From: Cyclobacteriaceae bacterium
Lineage (GTDB): Bacteria > Bacteroidota > Bacteroidia > Cytophagales > Cyclobacteriaceae
Length of the DNA: 64,000 bases
NCBI GenBank assembly: GCA_958296015.1
Contig: CATQIH010000035.1
Coordinates: 1-64,000 of the forward strand
Direction of reading: 5' to 3'
Positions 1 to 8,836 of the stretch are shown here, in pieces. The position numbers and the translations under genes are program-made. Positions within the stretch are counted from its first letter, which is position 1; each line of letters starts with the position of its first letter. Below the pieces are notes generated by a model. The model was given only the letters and a program-made list of their open reading frames with translations, was not told the origin of the DNA and did not search any database.

Positions 1-1
1 C

Positions 2-88
2 TTCTCACGGCTGGCCATCTGGTTGTTAGCCCTGCATCAGGCTGATTTTGCAACTGATACCCTGGTGGTTAACCCTACATTTAGGTAG
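2..88 (+). CDS. Possible 3' end of a gene entering from the left edge
   Basis: One forward frame is open from the first bases to a TAG at 86-88 and reads like ordinary coding sequence (it ends ...DTLVVNPTFR). It would converge on the minus-strand prenyltransferase that ends at 159. Only about 28 codons are visible and no family can be named. It could also be a chance open frame. Confidence 0.25.
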   Translation, partial: FSRLAIWLLALHQADFATDTLVVNPTFR

Positions 89-158
89 TGTACCCATCAC
101 CAACAGGTAGGTGTTATGTTATTAGTGAGAGAGAATGTACTGCTATACAAGCCATACT

Positions 159-1034
159 TCATGCATACGCCTGCCACAATATGGTTAGAATAAAAAATAC
201 ATTCAGACACAGGCCGGAGATCATGTTGAGCTTCATGGTAGACCTAAAATCTGCGGCACTTGTGCTGAGGTATACCCGACGGTACCACCAGCCAAAATAG
301 AACACCAAAGGCAGCACCAGTATGACAAAAGCTACGGCGTACTGCCAGCGATAGAACGTTTGATAATACCAGATAAACCCTATACCGGTGATAATAAGCC
401 AGGCTGCGGCAAAATAGAAAGTGCCACGTATGCCCAGTTGCAGGCTGAGCGTCTGGTCACCACGCTGCCGGTCTTCTTGGTGCTGGTAAATCTGCGTCAT
501 AGGATAAGAACCCCAGAGCATCACAGAGGTGAGCAGGGCGGCCAGCCACACGTGTGGTTGCAGCAAGGTGACAAGCCCGGCATGGTTGATGCCTACATAA
601 GCCGTACAAAAGGTGAAGAAACCCTGAAAGAACCCTGCCACCAGCCAACTGGCCCAGGCGTACTTTTTGAGCCGGATACCAGGATGGCTATATGCTTTGG
701 ATACCAGTCCGTAGACCAGCAGCATCAACGCAAAGGTAAGGCTGATCAGGCTACCCAGGATGATGGCAGCCATATCCAGCGAGAGCGATACGTAATACAG
801 TTGCCTGCTCACCGGTGGCGGATGCTCCAACCCACCGATGCTTTGCTCGTCTCTATCAAAATAGCTGTTGTAGCCATTGCTGGCCGGGTATAACAAAAAA
901 TGCAGGATAAAGAACACCAGCAGCGTATTGGCCCACTCCATATCTGTAGATACGCTAAGGGCAAACAGAAAAACCGGCAGCAGAAAGAAGGAGAACGGCA
1001 CCCGCAGGTGTAATATGGTAGCGCGGTAGATCAT
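159..1034 (-). CDS. UbiA-family prenyltransferase
   Basis: Polytopic integral membrane protein of 291 residues, the normal size for UbiA-type aromatic prenyltransferases, which join an isoprenoid chain to an aromatic or related acceptor in the inner membrane. Two acidic clusters that bind Mg-diphosphate in this family are visible: an N-x-x-F-D-R-D-E motif near residue 56 (NSYFDRDE) and a second, E-D-R-Q-x-G-D, near residue 187. About eight hydrophobic helices follow one another. The acceptor cannot be told from sequence; menaquinone or pigment synthesis are possible. It stands alone, with repeats upstream and a possible convergent gene downstream. Confidence 0.8.
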   Translation of the reverse strand: MIYRATILHLRVPFSFFLLPVFLFALSVSTDMEWANTLLVFFILHFLLYPASNGYNSYFDRDEQSIGGLEHPPPVSRQLYYVSLSLDMAAIILGSLISLTFALMLLVYGLVSKAYSHPGIRLKKYAWASWLVAGFFQGFFTFCTAYVGINHAGLVTLLQPHVWLAALLTSVMLWGSYPMTQIYQHQEDRQRGDQTLSLQLGIRGTFYFAAAWLIITGIGFIWYYQTFYRWQYAVAFVILVLPLVFYFGWWYRRVYLSTSAADFRSTMKLNMISGLCLNVFFILTILWQAYA

Positions 1035-1136
1035 GGCTAGTTAAAGGAAACCGGAAACAGCAGACCGGAAACCGTTAAGAATTGAGTATAAATGATCGTT
1101 GTTTACTATTTAATGTCATAAAACGCGTTTTAGATA

Positions 1137-1515
1137 TGAGGAGACTTCCCTCTACTATTTTCCAACTCTTGTCTTTGGACTTCCATCTTCTAACTCCGGT
1201 CTTCCGTCTCCGGTCTTCTGATACAATCTGGAGCGCGTTTGAAACGCGTTACAAACGCGCTCCAGACAGTGGAGACTCCCTCTACTATTTTCCAACTCTT
1301 GTCTTTGGACTTCCATCTTCTAACTCCGGTCTTCCGTCTCCGGTCTTCTGATACAATCTGGAGCGCGTTTGAAACGCTTTAAATATGAGGAGACTTCCCT
1401 CTACTATTTTCCAACTCTTGTCTTTGGACTTCCATCTTCTAACTCCGGTCTTCCGTCTCCGGTCTTCTGATACAATCTGGAGCGCGTTTGAAACGCGTTA
1501 CAAACGCGCTCCAGA
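1137..1515. repeat. Three tandem copies of a ~120-130 bp unit carrying palindromes
   Basis: A unit starting with TCCCTCTACTATTTTCCAAC recurs at 1147, 1277 and 1396, so the periods are 130 and 119 bp, and the copies are nearly identical. Copies 1 and 3 end in a perfect hairpin with 14-bp arms CTGGAGCGCGTTTG and CAAACGCGCTCCAG around a 10-base loop (1228-1265 and 1478-1514). Copy 2 lacks the right arm. Extra half-sites (CAAACGCGCTCCAGACATGAAA) follow to about 1545. Short ORFs in the array are by-products of the repeat and unlikely to be genes. Confidence 0.9.
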
Positions 1516-1592
1516 CATGAAACAAACAAACGCGCTCCAGACATGAAACAAACACGATCTGGACATGATGGAGGTTCAATGGGACACCAATT

Positions 1593-2408
1593 CTATCTTC
1601 CGTCTTCCTTTTCCAGCTTTTTTGCTTCATTCCAGTAGCGATCCATTTCTTGCAGGCTTATTTCGTGCAGGTGGTTACCTTGTTGGTTGACTTGTTCTTC
1701 CAGGTAGTTGAACCTTCTGATAAACTTTTTGTTAGTTCGTTCCAGAGCTTCTTCCGGGTTGATACCGGCAAAGCGGGCATAGTTGACCAGTGAGAACAGC
1801 AGGTCGCCAAACTCTGCCTGCGACTTTTCCTTGTCTCCTTTTTGCTCCTCCTGACGAAACTCTTCTATCTCCTCCCGCACTTTCTCCCATACCTGCTGTT
1901 TGTCTGCCCAATCAAAGCCCACACCGCTGGCCTTTTCCTGCATTCGCTGCGCTTTGATCAGGGCTGGCAGCGACTTGGGCACACCGCCCAACACCGTCTT
2001 GCGTACGTTCTCTTTTTCTTTGAGCTTGATCTGCTCCCAGTTGCGTTCTACCGTAGCAGCATCTTCGGCTTTCACGTCTCCATAAATATGCGGATGCCGC
2101 CTGATGAGCTTCTCGCAGATGCCTGTGAGCACATCCAGCAGCGTAAAGTTTTGCTGTTCGCTGGCAATCTTGGCATAAAAGACAATATGCAGCATCAGGT
2201 CGCCCAGTTCTTTGCTGATTTCGGGCATATCAGCTTCCAGAATAGCATCCGACAGTTCGAAAGTTTCTTCTATAGTAAGGTGCCTGAGGCTTTCCAGGGT
2301 CTGCTTACGATCCCACGGGCACTTCTCCCGCAGCTCGTCCATAATGGTCAGCAGCCGATTGAAGGCTACCAGGGTTTCTGCTCTTATACTTGCATTGTTT
2401 GCTTCCAT
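1593..2408 (-). CDS. mazG: Nucleoside triphosphate pyrophosphohydrolase MazG
   Basis: Cytosolic enzyme that hydrolyses NTPs and dNTPs to NMP and PPi, a house-cleaning role; in some bacteria it also affects ppGpp levels. The 271 residues match the two-domain MazG length. The N-terminal domain starts with the usual CPWDRKQT stretch near residue 30 and carries the metal-binding EExxE (47-51) plus ExxD (67-70) pattern. The second domain repeats it (EEIEEF near 178, EFGD near 203). The start is the ATG at 2408. The 3' end abuts the tandem repeat array. No operon partner is seen. Confidence 0.93.
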   Translation of the reverse strand: MEANNASIRAETLVAFNRLLTIMDELREKCPWDRKQTLESLRHLTIEETFELSDAILEADMPEISKELGDLMLHIVFYAKIASEQQNFTLLDVLTGICEKLIRRHPHIYGDVKAEDAATVERNWEQIKLKEKENVRKTVLGGVPKSLPALIKAQRMQEKASGVGFDWADKQQVWEKVREEIEEFRQEEQKGDKEKSQAEFGDLLFSLVNYARFAGINPEEALERTNKKFIRRFNYLEEQVNQQGNHLHEISLQEMDRYWNEAKKLEKEDGR

Positions 2409-2412
2409 TGTG

Positions 2413-2620
2413 TGAAAGTAATAAAAATGTGGGGAAGTCGGAAGGTCGAAGATCGGAGTTGGGAGTGGTGCCCCACCAGGACCGAAGTCGGGAGATGATG
2501 GATACCGAACCTGAGACTTGCTGTAGTTCGAGCGTTGAAAAGACTTCAGTCACAGACTGAAGCGAGTAGGTCTTTGGTTTTCAGTTTTCGGTCTCCGGCC
2601 TCCAGTCTTCAAAAGAAACT
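2413..2620. repeat. Intergenic repeat-like stretch with hairpin
   Basis: The spacer between mazG and the next gene contains fragments like those in the array at 1137-1515 (GTCGGAAGGTCGAAGATCGG and CGGTCTCCGGCCTCCAGTCTTC). It also has a perfect inverted repeat CTTCAGTC-ACA-GACTGAAG at 2544-2562. Similar purine or pyrimidine-biased fragments appear in other spacers of the window. No coding sequence is seen. Confidence 0.55.
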
Positions 2621-2655
2621 TTGCGGCGTGGCTGTTCGTTTTGCATTTGTATACT

Positions 2656-2663
2656 TAACTTTG
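2656..2663 (+). promoter_or_regulatory. Probable -7 promoter element
   Basis: TAACTTTG fits the Bacteroidota -7 consensus TAnnTTTG and lies 17 bases before the ATG at 2680. No clear TTG is seen at the usual 19-bp spacing, so the assignment is tentative. Confidence 0.4.
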
Positions 2664-2679
2664 TTCTAAATAACAGATC

Positions 2680-2910
2680 ATGATAACGGTATTATTGGTA
2701 ATAGGCTTTTTTGCTTTGTTCTTCGTGCTGATGTGCGTGCGCCTTATTTTCCTCAAAGATGGAGAGTTTAAAGGCACCTGTGCATCGCAAAGCCCCTTTC
2801 TAAATAAAGAAGGTGCCACCTGCGGCTATTGCGGCAAGCAGGTAGGCAAAGATACGCAGTGTGGCAACCCCGATTCGGAAGTAAATAAAGTACTGGCTAA
2901 ATTTGAGTAA
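2680..2910 (+). CDS. Small membrane-anchored Cys-rich protein
   Basis: A 76-residue protein with one N-terminal transmembrane helix (about residues 2-24) and a short soluble tail. The tail has four cysteines, including a CGYCGK pair near residue 48 that looks like half of a zinc knuckle or redox motif. I recall similar short membrane proteins in Bacteroidota next to glmM, but no function is known to me. It lies 70 bp ahead of glmM on the same strand and may share its transcript. Confidence 0.65.
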   Translation: MITVLLVIGFFALFFVLMCVRLIFLKDGEFKGTCASQSPFLNKEGATCGYCGKQVGKDTQCGNPDSEVNKVLAKFE

Positions 2911-2980
2911 ACCTGCACAGTTTTTGATATTGCACCTGCTTCTCTTGTATTTTTTATTCATTACATAAAAGATTTACGCA

Positions 2981-4378
2981 TTGACGCTCATTAAATCAAT
3001 TTCAGGTATCCGAGGAACTATAGGAGGACGTATAGGTGAAGCCCTGACTCCCCTAGATACTGTAAAATATGCTGCTGCCTACGGTTCATACATCAAAAGC
3101 CTGAAGGTGAGCGATGCCAAAGTAGTGATCGGACGCGATGCCCGTGTTTCTGGTGTGATGGTGTCTAAGCTAGTAGCCGCTACGCTACAGGGGTTGGGCA
3201 TCGATGTGGTAGATCTACAGTTGGCTACTACGCCTACCGTTGAGTTGGCCGTAGCCGAGGAGGGTGCCGATGGCGGTATCATCATCACTGCCAGCCACAA
3301 CCCCGGGCAGTGGAATGCACTCAAGCTGCTCAACGAAGAAGGCGAGTTCCTGTCGGCAGAAGCCGGTGCCATGATCCTGAGCATTGCCGAAGCCAGTGAT
3401 TTTGAGTTTGCTTCTGCCACCAAGCTAGGCACTTACACCACGGCAGACGGTTACACCAAAAGCCACATCAGCCAGATACTGGCATTGCCGGAGGTAGATG
3501 TGCTGGCTATACGTCAGCGCAATTTCAAAGTAGCCATCGATTGTATCAATTCCGTGGGAGGCATTGTAGTGCCTATGCTGCTGGAAGCTCTGGGCGTAGA
3601 GCATATAGAAAAATTTTACTGTGAACCTACGGGCACCTTCCGGCACAACCCCGAGCCATTGCCCGAGAACCTGACGCATATCTGCTCACAGATAGAGCAT
3701 GGCTCTTATGACCTGGGCATTGTGGTAGACCCGGACGTAGACCGCCTGGTGCTGATCCAGGAAAACGGTGTGCCTTTTGGCGAAGAATATACGCTGGTGG
3801 CCGTAGCCGACTATATTCTTGGCCTGAACGGCGGTGGTAATACAGTATCTAACCTCTCATCTTCCCAAGCCTTAAAAGATGTGACAGAGAAGCGTGGTGG
3901 CACTTATCACACAGCTGCCGTGGGTGAAGTAAATGTAGTCAAAACTATGAAGGCTACCGGTGCTATTATCGGTGGAGAAGGCAACGGCGGCATTATCTTT
4001 CCTCAACTACATTATGGCAGAGATGCATTGGTGGGTATTGCTTTGTTTTTGACGCATCTGGCAAGGTTTGGCAAGCCGCTTTCTCAACTCAAAGCTACGT
4101 ATCCGCAGTATCATATCTCCAAAAATAAGATAGAGCTAACGCCGGATATTGATCTGGAGGCTATTCTTAGCGCGATTGAGAAAAAATATGCCAGCAACTA
4201 CCCGGTAGATACACAGGATGGTGTGAAGGTCAGTTTTGGCAAAGAGTGGGTGCATCTGCGTAAGTCTAATACAGAGCCTATCATCCGCATCATTGCCGAG
4301 TCTAATTCTCATGCTACTGCCGACAACATGGCACATAAGCTTATGGAAGACATCCGGGAGATCATTACGGCGAGATAA
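2981..4378 (+). CDS. glmM: Phosphoglucosamine mutase-type phosphohexomutase
   Basis: Cytosolic enzyme expected to convert glucosamine-6-phosphate to glucosamine-1-phosphate for UDP-GlcNAc, peptidoglycan and LPS synthesis. All four family signatures are present: catalytic phosphoserine loop TASHNPGQWNALK (Ser105), Mg-binding DPDVDR (about 250), sugar-binding GEGNGG (about 336) and phosphate-binding RKSNTEP near the C-terminus. The 465 residues are normal for the family. Translation must begin at TTG 2981, since no ATG gives the conserved N-terminus (TLIKSISGIRGT). A phosphomannomutase or phosphoglucomutase activity cannot be excluded by motif reading. Confidence 0.9.
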   Translation: MTLIKSISGIRGTIGGRIGEALTPLDTVKYAAAYGSYIKSLKVSDAKVVIGRDARVSGVMVSKLVAATLQGLGIDVVDLQLATTPTVELAVAEEGADGGIIITASHNPGQWNALKLLNEEGEFLSAEAGAMILSIAEASDFEFASATKLGTYTTADGYTKSHISQILALPEVDVLAIRQRNFKVAIDCINSVGGIVVPMLLEALGVEHIEKFYCEPTGTFRHNPEPLPENLTHICSQIEHGSYDLGIVVDPDVDRLVLIQENGVPFGEEYTLVAVADYILGLNGGGNTVSNLSSSQALKDVTEKRGGTYHTAAVGEVNVVKTMKATGAIIGGEGNGGIIFPQLHYGRDALVGIALFLTHLARFGKPLSQLKATYPQYHISKNKIELTPDIDLEAILSAIEKKYASNYPVDTQDGVKVSFGKEWVHLRKSNTEPIIRIIAESNSHATADNMAHKLMEDIREIITAR

Positions 4379-4429
4379 TCCATTATTTCAGATAGCAGTG
4401 CTTTGGGCACTGAGTTAAAGTTTAAGCAT

Positions 4430-5569
4430 ATGCAAGTATACCTGGACAATGCAGCCACTACCCGGCTCGACCCTGAGGTTTTTGAGGCGATGCAACCTTA
4501 TATGCGGGAACATTATGGTAACCCTTCGTCGGTGCATACACAGGGCAGGGCTACCCGTTCTGCCGTAGAAAAGTCCCGCAGACGGGTAGCAGACCTGCTG
4601 CACGCTTCACCTGGGGAGATATTTTTCACCTCAGGCGGCACGGAAGCAGACAATACGGCTATCCGTTGCAGTATTGAGGCTTACAACCTTACCCATGCCA
4701 TCACCTCCCCACTGGAACACCATGCCGTATTGCATACCTTACAGGAGATGGAAAGACGCGGGCAGATTGCTCTTAGCTATGTACAGACCGATGCGCGCGG
4801 GAATATTGACCTGACCCATCTGGAAGCACTGCTCAAAACCAACAAGCAATCGTTGGTGTCGCTGATGCATGGCAATAACGAGATTGGTAACCTGACAGAC
4901 ATTCAGGCAGTGGGTGAGCTTTGCCAGGCATATGATGCTGTTTTTCATTCGGACACCGTGCAGACGATGGCTCATTATCCACACGACCTAAGCCAGCTAA
5001 AGGTGCACTGCTTGGCAGGAGCTGCCCATAAGTTTCATGGGCCAAAAGGCGTAGGAATACTATATATCAAAAAAGGACACAAGATCAGTCCGCTGCTGTA
5101 TGGAGGCTCCCAGGAGCGGAATATGCGGGGTGGTACGGAAAACCTGTATGGTATTGTAGGGATGGCTAAAGCACTGGAGATGGGCTACGCACATATGGAC
5201 GACCACCGCAAGCATATCACAGCCCTAAAACAGCGAATGATAGCGGGCCTTGAGGCCAATATTCCTGATGTACGCTTTCATGGAACATCGGCTTACCTGG
5301 ATCAAAGCCTGTATACGGTACTGAATGTCAGCTTTCCGGCCTCTGCTGATAACGATATGTTGCTGTTCAACCTGGATTTACACAAAATATCTGCTTCCGG
5401 TGGGTCGGCCTGCTCCAGCGGTGCTGCTCTTGGTTCCCATGTGCTAAGTGCGCTGAATGTAGACAAAGACCGGGGTGCGGTACGTTTCTCCTTTAGTAAA
5501 TATAATACCGAAGCAGAGATTGATTATGTATTAGATAAGGTCAGTCATATGTATGCTGTGAAAGTGTAG
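4430..5569 (+). CDS. Cysteine desulfurase (NifS/IscS family)
   Basis: PLP enzyme that takes sulfur from cysteine for Fe-S clusters and thio-modified tRNA. The conserved N-terminus YLDNAATTR fixes the start at ATG 4430. An upstream TTG at 4403 would add nine unlikely residues. PLP-binding Lys201 lies in AAHKFHGPKG and the persulfide-carrying Cys328 in GGSACSSG. The length of 379 residues is typical, so this copy is intact. A second, broken homologue lies at 21195-22342 in the same window. It follows glmM by 51 bp and may be co-transcribed with it. Confidence 0.93.
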   Translation: MQVYLDNAATTRLDPEVFEAMQPYMREHYGNPSSVHTQGRATRSAVEKSRRRVADLLHASPGEIFFTSGGTEADNTAIRCSIEAYNLTHAITSPLEHHAVLHTLQEMERRGQIALSYVQTDARGNIDLTHLEALLKTNKQSLVSLMHGNNEIGNLTDIQAVGELCQAYDAVFHSDTVQTMAHYPHDLSQLKVHCLAGAAHKFHGPKGVGILYIKKGHKISPLLYGGSQERNMRGGTENLYGIVGMAKALEMGYAHMDDHRKHITALKQRMIAGLEANIPDVRFHGTSAYLDQSLYTVLNVSFPASADNDMLLFNLDLHKISASGGSACSSGAALGSHVLSALNVDKDRGAVRFSFSKYNTEAEIDYVLDKVSHMYAVKV

Positions 5570-5670
5570 AGCTAATGTTTTTGCATACGAGTTGTGGCGT
5601 GTCTCGGCACTAAATCCTCCAAGTATGGGCAGACTAGGCCATAGCTTATATACTGTGTAGTGTGCCCTTT

Positions 5671-7191
5671 TTATTCAAATATTCTTGTTTTGAATAGTTC
5701 TTTCATTTTAGCAAAGTCTTGTCGTGGCTTTTTGCAAATGTAAATTCTTTGATAGAGTTCTTCTTCATTGTTGGCATAAGGGTTGTAAATAGTTTTTACC
5801 AGTTTTACTTCTTCAAAGTACGGGTTGAAAAAATTACCAACTTGATAGCTCAATGCGATCACGGCATTTGGCATTTGTCCTTTGGGTGTCCAACTATAAA
5901 AACTTCCATGATAAGAAAATGCTTTAGGGAGATTGTATGACGCTCCAAAAATATTCACCGCTCCTACTTGTCCATAATGTTTGCCCCAAATTAAGCAGCC
6001 TTGTTTTTCATTATCGGGCAAACTATCGTACACTAATTTTAATTCCTTCATTGTTGTTACCCATTTTTCTTGAGTATAGTATTCGTCATATTTAACACCG
6101 TATTTACCTCCTTTTATTTCCTTTTGTTCGTGCGGATATACTTTCTCAAGATATCGATTAAAACTATAAACGGGCATTCCGAAAGGGACAAGAACGGCTC
6201 CTGAAATCATTAGAAGCGAAATAGGATATATTATCCATTTTCTTTTGACCAGCACTATCTGTTCCCAAAATATGGCTCCAAATGGAAGTGTGGTCAATAT
6301 TATCGGAAAAAAATAATAAGGTTTACCATTTTTGTATAAAAGCAATAAAAGTGATAATCCGATTGCAACTGACAAGATGCGAATAAGAGTTTTGCCTTTT
6401 GGCTTGAAAAGATAGATAAGGGCTGGAAGTACTAACAACCAGGATACTATCGGGTTAAGTGCCATTAATAAACCTGCCAAATTATCAAATCTGCTTATTT
6501 TATTTAGTTGAGTTTCGTAAAGTCTGTCAGTCATTTGCAGTAACGGAAAGGTGTTTAAGAATTGCCAGATAACGTTTGGAGCAATGCATACAAGAAACAC
6601 AATAGCGTTTAGCCAAAACTTATTTTTTACTAATGCAATCCTTGTTCTTTTGAAGAGTAGTAATGTAGAGAGACCAAATAGAAAAAAAATGCTATCGTAT
6701 TTAGTTGAGAATCCAAGTATGCAAAATAGCGTAAGATACCACAAAGATTTTCTATCCAGGTTTTTTACAAATCGGACGAGCTGATAAAATCCCAGTACCC
6801 AAAATAATTGACTGAATACTACCGGTTGAAAAAGCTGTTGGGAACGTTCGAAACCCGGTGCAATAATAATGGCTAAAAGAACTAAAAATACCGCTTTGTT
6901 TTTTCCGCTCAATTCGAGGGTAATTTTGGCTGTATAAATAAGAATAAGTAGGGCTGCGATATGTGAAAAAAGATGATGAACAAAAACTGAATGGGATTGA
7001 ACTAAATTTTGGATGAACGCAATTATACCAATCAACGGCGGAAATTCCATATAGCCAAAGGCAAGGTGTTTTCCAGTTTCTATATGTAATAATTCATCTC
7101 CCTGAAACCCCGAATGACTATCCGCTATTAAATGTAAACTCAGTTTTATGATACAAAAAAATAAAACTATTAATTTGGTTTGTCTATTCAT
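5671..7191 (-). CDS. GT39-like membrane glycosyltransferase (GT-C fold)
   Basis: Polytopic membrane protein of 506 residues with about ten hydrophobic helices, built like the ArnT/PMT class that moves a sugar from a lipid carrier to a periplasmic acceptor. The N-terminal loop carries the acidic pair expected for catalysis (GDELLHIETGKHLAFGY, Asp32-Glu33) followed by a conserved PP (MEFPPLIG). The C-terminal part is soluble. The gene is clearly AT-richer than its neighbours, which hints at transfer. The start codon lies in the first of three 19-bp tandem repeats. Donor and acceptor are unknown. Confidence 0.8.
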   Translation of the reverse strand: MNRQTKLIVLFFCIIKLSLHLIADSHSGFQGDELLHIETGKHLAFGYMEFPPLIGIIAFIQNLVQSHSVFVHHLFSHIAALLILIYTAKITLELSGKNKAVFLVLLAIIIAPGFERSQQLFQPVVFSQLFWVLGFYQLVRFVKNLDRKSLWYLTLFCILGFSTKYDSIFFLFGLSTLLLFKRTRIALVKNKFWLNAIVFLVCIAPNVIWQFLNTFPLLQMTDRLYETQLNKISRFDNLAGLLMALNPIVSWLLVLPALIYLFKPKGKTLIRILSVAIGLSLLLLLYKNGKPYYFFPIILTTLPFGAIFWEQIVLVKRKWIIYPISLLMISGAVLVPFGMPVYSFNRYLEKVYPHEQKEIKGGKYGVKYDEYYTQEKWVTTMKELKLVYDSLPDNEKQGCLIWGKHYGQVGAVNIFGASYNLPKAFSYHGSFYSWTPKGQMPNAVIALSYQVGNFFNPYFEEVKLVKTIYNPYANNEEELYQRIYICKKPRQDFAKMKELFKTRIFE

Positions 7192-7235
7192 TTGTGGTTT
7201 GTCTATTCATTTGTGGTTTGTCTATTCATTTGTGG
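7179..7235. repeat. Three perfect 19-bp tandem repeats over the start of the glycosyltransferase
   Basis: The unit TTTGTCTATTCATTTGTGG occurs at 7179-7197, 7198-7216 and 7217-7235. On the minus strand each copy supplies an ATG (7191, 7210, 7229), but because 19 is not a multiple of three only the first is in frame with the protein. Copy-number change would move the promoter relative to the gene and would alter the competing upstream ATGs. Confidence 0.9.
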
Positions 7236-7270
7236 TTTGTTTTCCAAATGGCTCATAATACCTGTACATT

Positions 7271-7306
7271 AAAAAAGCCGGATAACTATGCAGCTATCCG
7301 GCTTTT
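7271..7306 (-). terminator. Intrinsic terminator
   Basis: A hairpin with arms AAAAGCCGGATA and TATCCGGCTTTT around a ten-base loop. Read on the minus strand the stem is followed by six T. It lies directly after the barrel gene that ends at 7325, so it most likely ends that transcript and shields the glycosyltransferase beyond it. Confidence 0.88.
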
Positions 7307-7324
7307 GAATGATATTAGTTTACC

Positions 7325-7999
7325 CTAAAAACCAATGGCAGCATATAGCTGTATGGCCGAATTTTTAGAATTTTGTAGAAGAAGATTGGATCCGAGGCTC
7401 GATATGTTATTTCCCTGATTGGCCACCTTGTTCAAACCAAGATCATAGCGTACGCCCAGGGAGAATCCACCCAGATCAACACCGACACCAGCAGCTACTC
7501 CATAATCTATAGTATTGAACTGGTCTTTACTGATATCATTGGGAGAGGCAGAAAAAGTACCATCCGCGTCCACATTAGCTCCCAGCAGGTAGCTGATATA
7601 CGGACCGATATGAATGCTGATCACATCTGCTATAGAGATTCTTGCCAGTATTGGTAGCTCTATGTAGTTAAGGTTAAATTTCACATCGCCTTCAGCTCCT
7701 ACCACATCAGCTACTCCACCATTATTACCATAAGTCATTTTATTTCCTTTGGTGTAATACAAAAGTTCTGGCTGAATGCTGAAAGCATCTGAAACGGCAA
7801 TTTCCGTGAATATACCTGCGTTAAAGCCAACCCTAGCATTATTAGCATCTACATCAGAAGAGTATAGATTAGACAGGTTCACACCTGCTTTGATGCCTAT
7901 TCTGGAATCCCTATCCTGGGCATGTGAAAGAGCAGGCACGAGAAGCATCGCAGCTACAAAAAAGTACGTGCAATTTTTAATCATTTTTTTCATAATCAT
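7325..7999 (-). CDS. PorT-like outer-membrane beta-barrel protein
   Basis: A 224-residue secreted protein with a clear signal peptide (hydrophobic core VAAMLLVPALS, cleavage after SHA near residue 27). The mature part begins GIKAGVNLSNL, the typical opening of the small PorT/OmpW-like barrels abundant in Bacteroidota, and continues as alternating amphipathic strands (for example LNYIELPILARI) to a terminal aromatic residue in AAIGF. ATG 7999 and ATG 7993 are both possible starts. It is a stand-alone gene with its own terminator. The cargo or role is unknown. Confidence 0.8.
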   Translation of the reverse strand: MIMKKMIKNCTYFFVAAMLLVPALSHAQDRDSRIGIKAGVNLSNLYSSDVDANNARVGFNAGIFTEIAVSDAFSIQPELLYYTKGNKMTYGNNGGVADVVGAEGDVKFNLNYIELPILARISIADVISIHIGPYISYLLGANVDADGTFSASPNDISKDQFNTIDYGVAAGVGVDLGGFSLGVRYDLGLNKVANQGNNISSLGSNLLLQNSKNSAIQLYAAIGF

Positions 8000-8177
8000 A
8001 GTGCATTTTGATAAAAAATATTTTCAATAAGAATACTATCCGGCAACAATAATGTTTTAACAGTGCCTTACTAATTAGTACGACAGGCATCTTTTTTTGT
8101 TTGTAAACAATCTTTAGATGCTCTATAGCAGTTAGCAATAATAAAGTGCCAAATTCTCACAAGAAGACAATGCCAAT

Positions 8178-8834
8178 ATGCAAAATTTACATCGCTACCT
8201 TGAATATACCAATCTATCTCCTACACTTACCTACAAGCAGGCCGATCGCATGGCTTTGGAGGCCAAGGAATATCAGTTTGCAGGCCTATGTCTGCCACCT
8301 TTTTGGGTAAAGAAAGCCAGGAGAGATTTGGGAGATGCAGGCGTACAAATGGTGACAGTAGTGGGCTTTCCTTTGGGTTATCAAATGACAGAAACAAAGA
8401 TTGCCGAAATACGCAAAGCCCTCGACGATGGTGCCGACGAACTGGATGTAATGATGAACCTTTCTGCATTCAAATCAGGAATGCCCTGGGTAAAGATTGA
8501 GCTTGCCAAATGCGCACACCTTATCCACGAACATGATGCTTTGCTGAAGGTGATCATCGAAACGGCATATTTATCTGAAGATGAAATAACAGCAGCCTGC
8601 AAACTGTGCGCCGATAGTGGTGCTGATTATGTGAAAACCTCCACCGGCTTTGCTCTGGAAGGCGCGAAAGTTGAGCACATACAACTGATGCGCCACATGC
8701 TTCCTTCTAGCGTAGGCATTAAAGCGTCGGGTGGTATCAAAACTGCCAGGCAGGCTGAGGCCATGATAGCGGCTGGTGCCGACCGCATTGGCACCTCATT
8801 GGCGGTAGATATTATCGGGGAAATGGATACATGA
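8178..8834 (+). CDS. deoC: Deoxyribose-phosphate aldolase
   Basis: Class I aldolase that splits 2-deoxyribose-5-phosphate into glyceraldehyde-3-phosphate and acetaldehyde during deoxynucleoside catabolism. The 218-residue TIM barrel has the Schiff-base Lys153 in YVKTSTGF, the partner Lys182 in GIKASGGIKT and the conserved Asp90 in DELDVMMN. The start ATG 8178 gives the usual N-terminus. No other deo gene is nearby. Its stop codon almost touches the end of the convergent histidine-kinase pseudogene. Confidence 0.93.
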   Translation: MQNLHRYLEYTNLSPTLTYKQADRMALEAKEYQFAGLCLPPFWVKKARRDLGDAGVQMVTVVGFPLGYQMTETKIAEIRKALDDGADELDVMMNLSAFKSGMPWVKIELAKCAHLIHEHDALLKVIIETAYLSEDEITAACKLCADSGADYVKTSTGFALEGAKVEHIQLMRHMLPSSVGIKASGGIKTARQAEAMIAAGADRIGTSLAVDIIGEMDT

Positions 8835-8836
8835 TA

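Noticed and set aside
360-893. A 177-residue plus-strand protein
   Set aside because: It lies antisense within the UbiA-family gene, has no recognisable motif and shows the composition of a shadow frame.
1137-1515. CRISPR array
   Set aside because: The repeat unit is about 120-130 bp long, the copies are directly adjacent and there are no variable spacers or cas genes.
4975-4983. A perfect DnaA box (TTATCCACA)
   Set aside because: It is a single site inside the cysteine desulfurase gene with no neighbours of the same kind. About one is expected by chance in the window.
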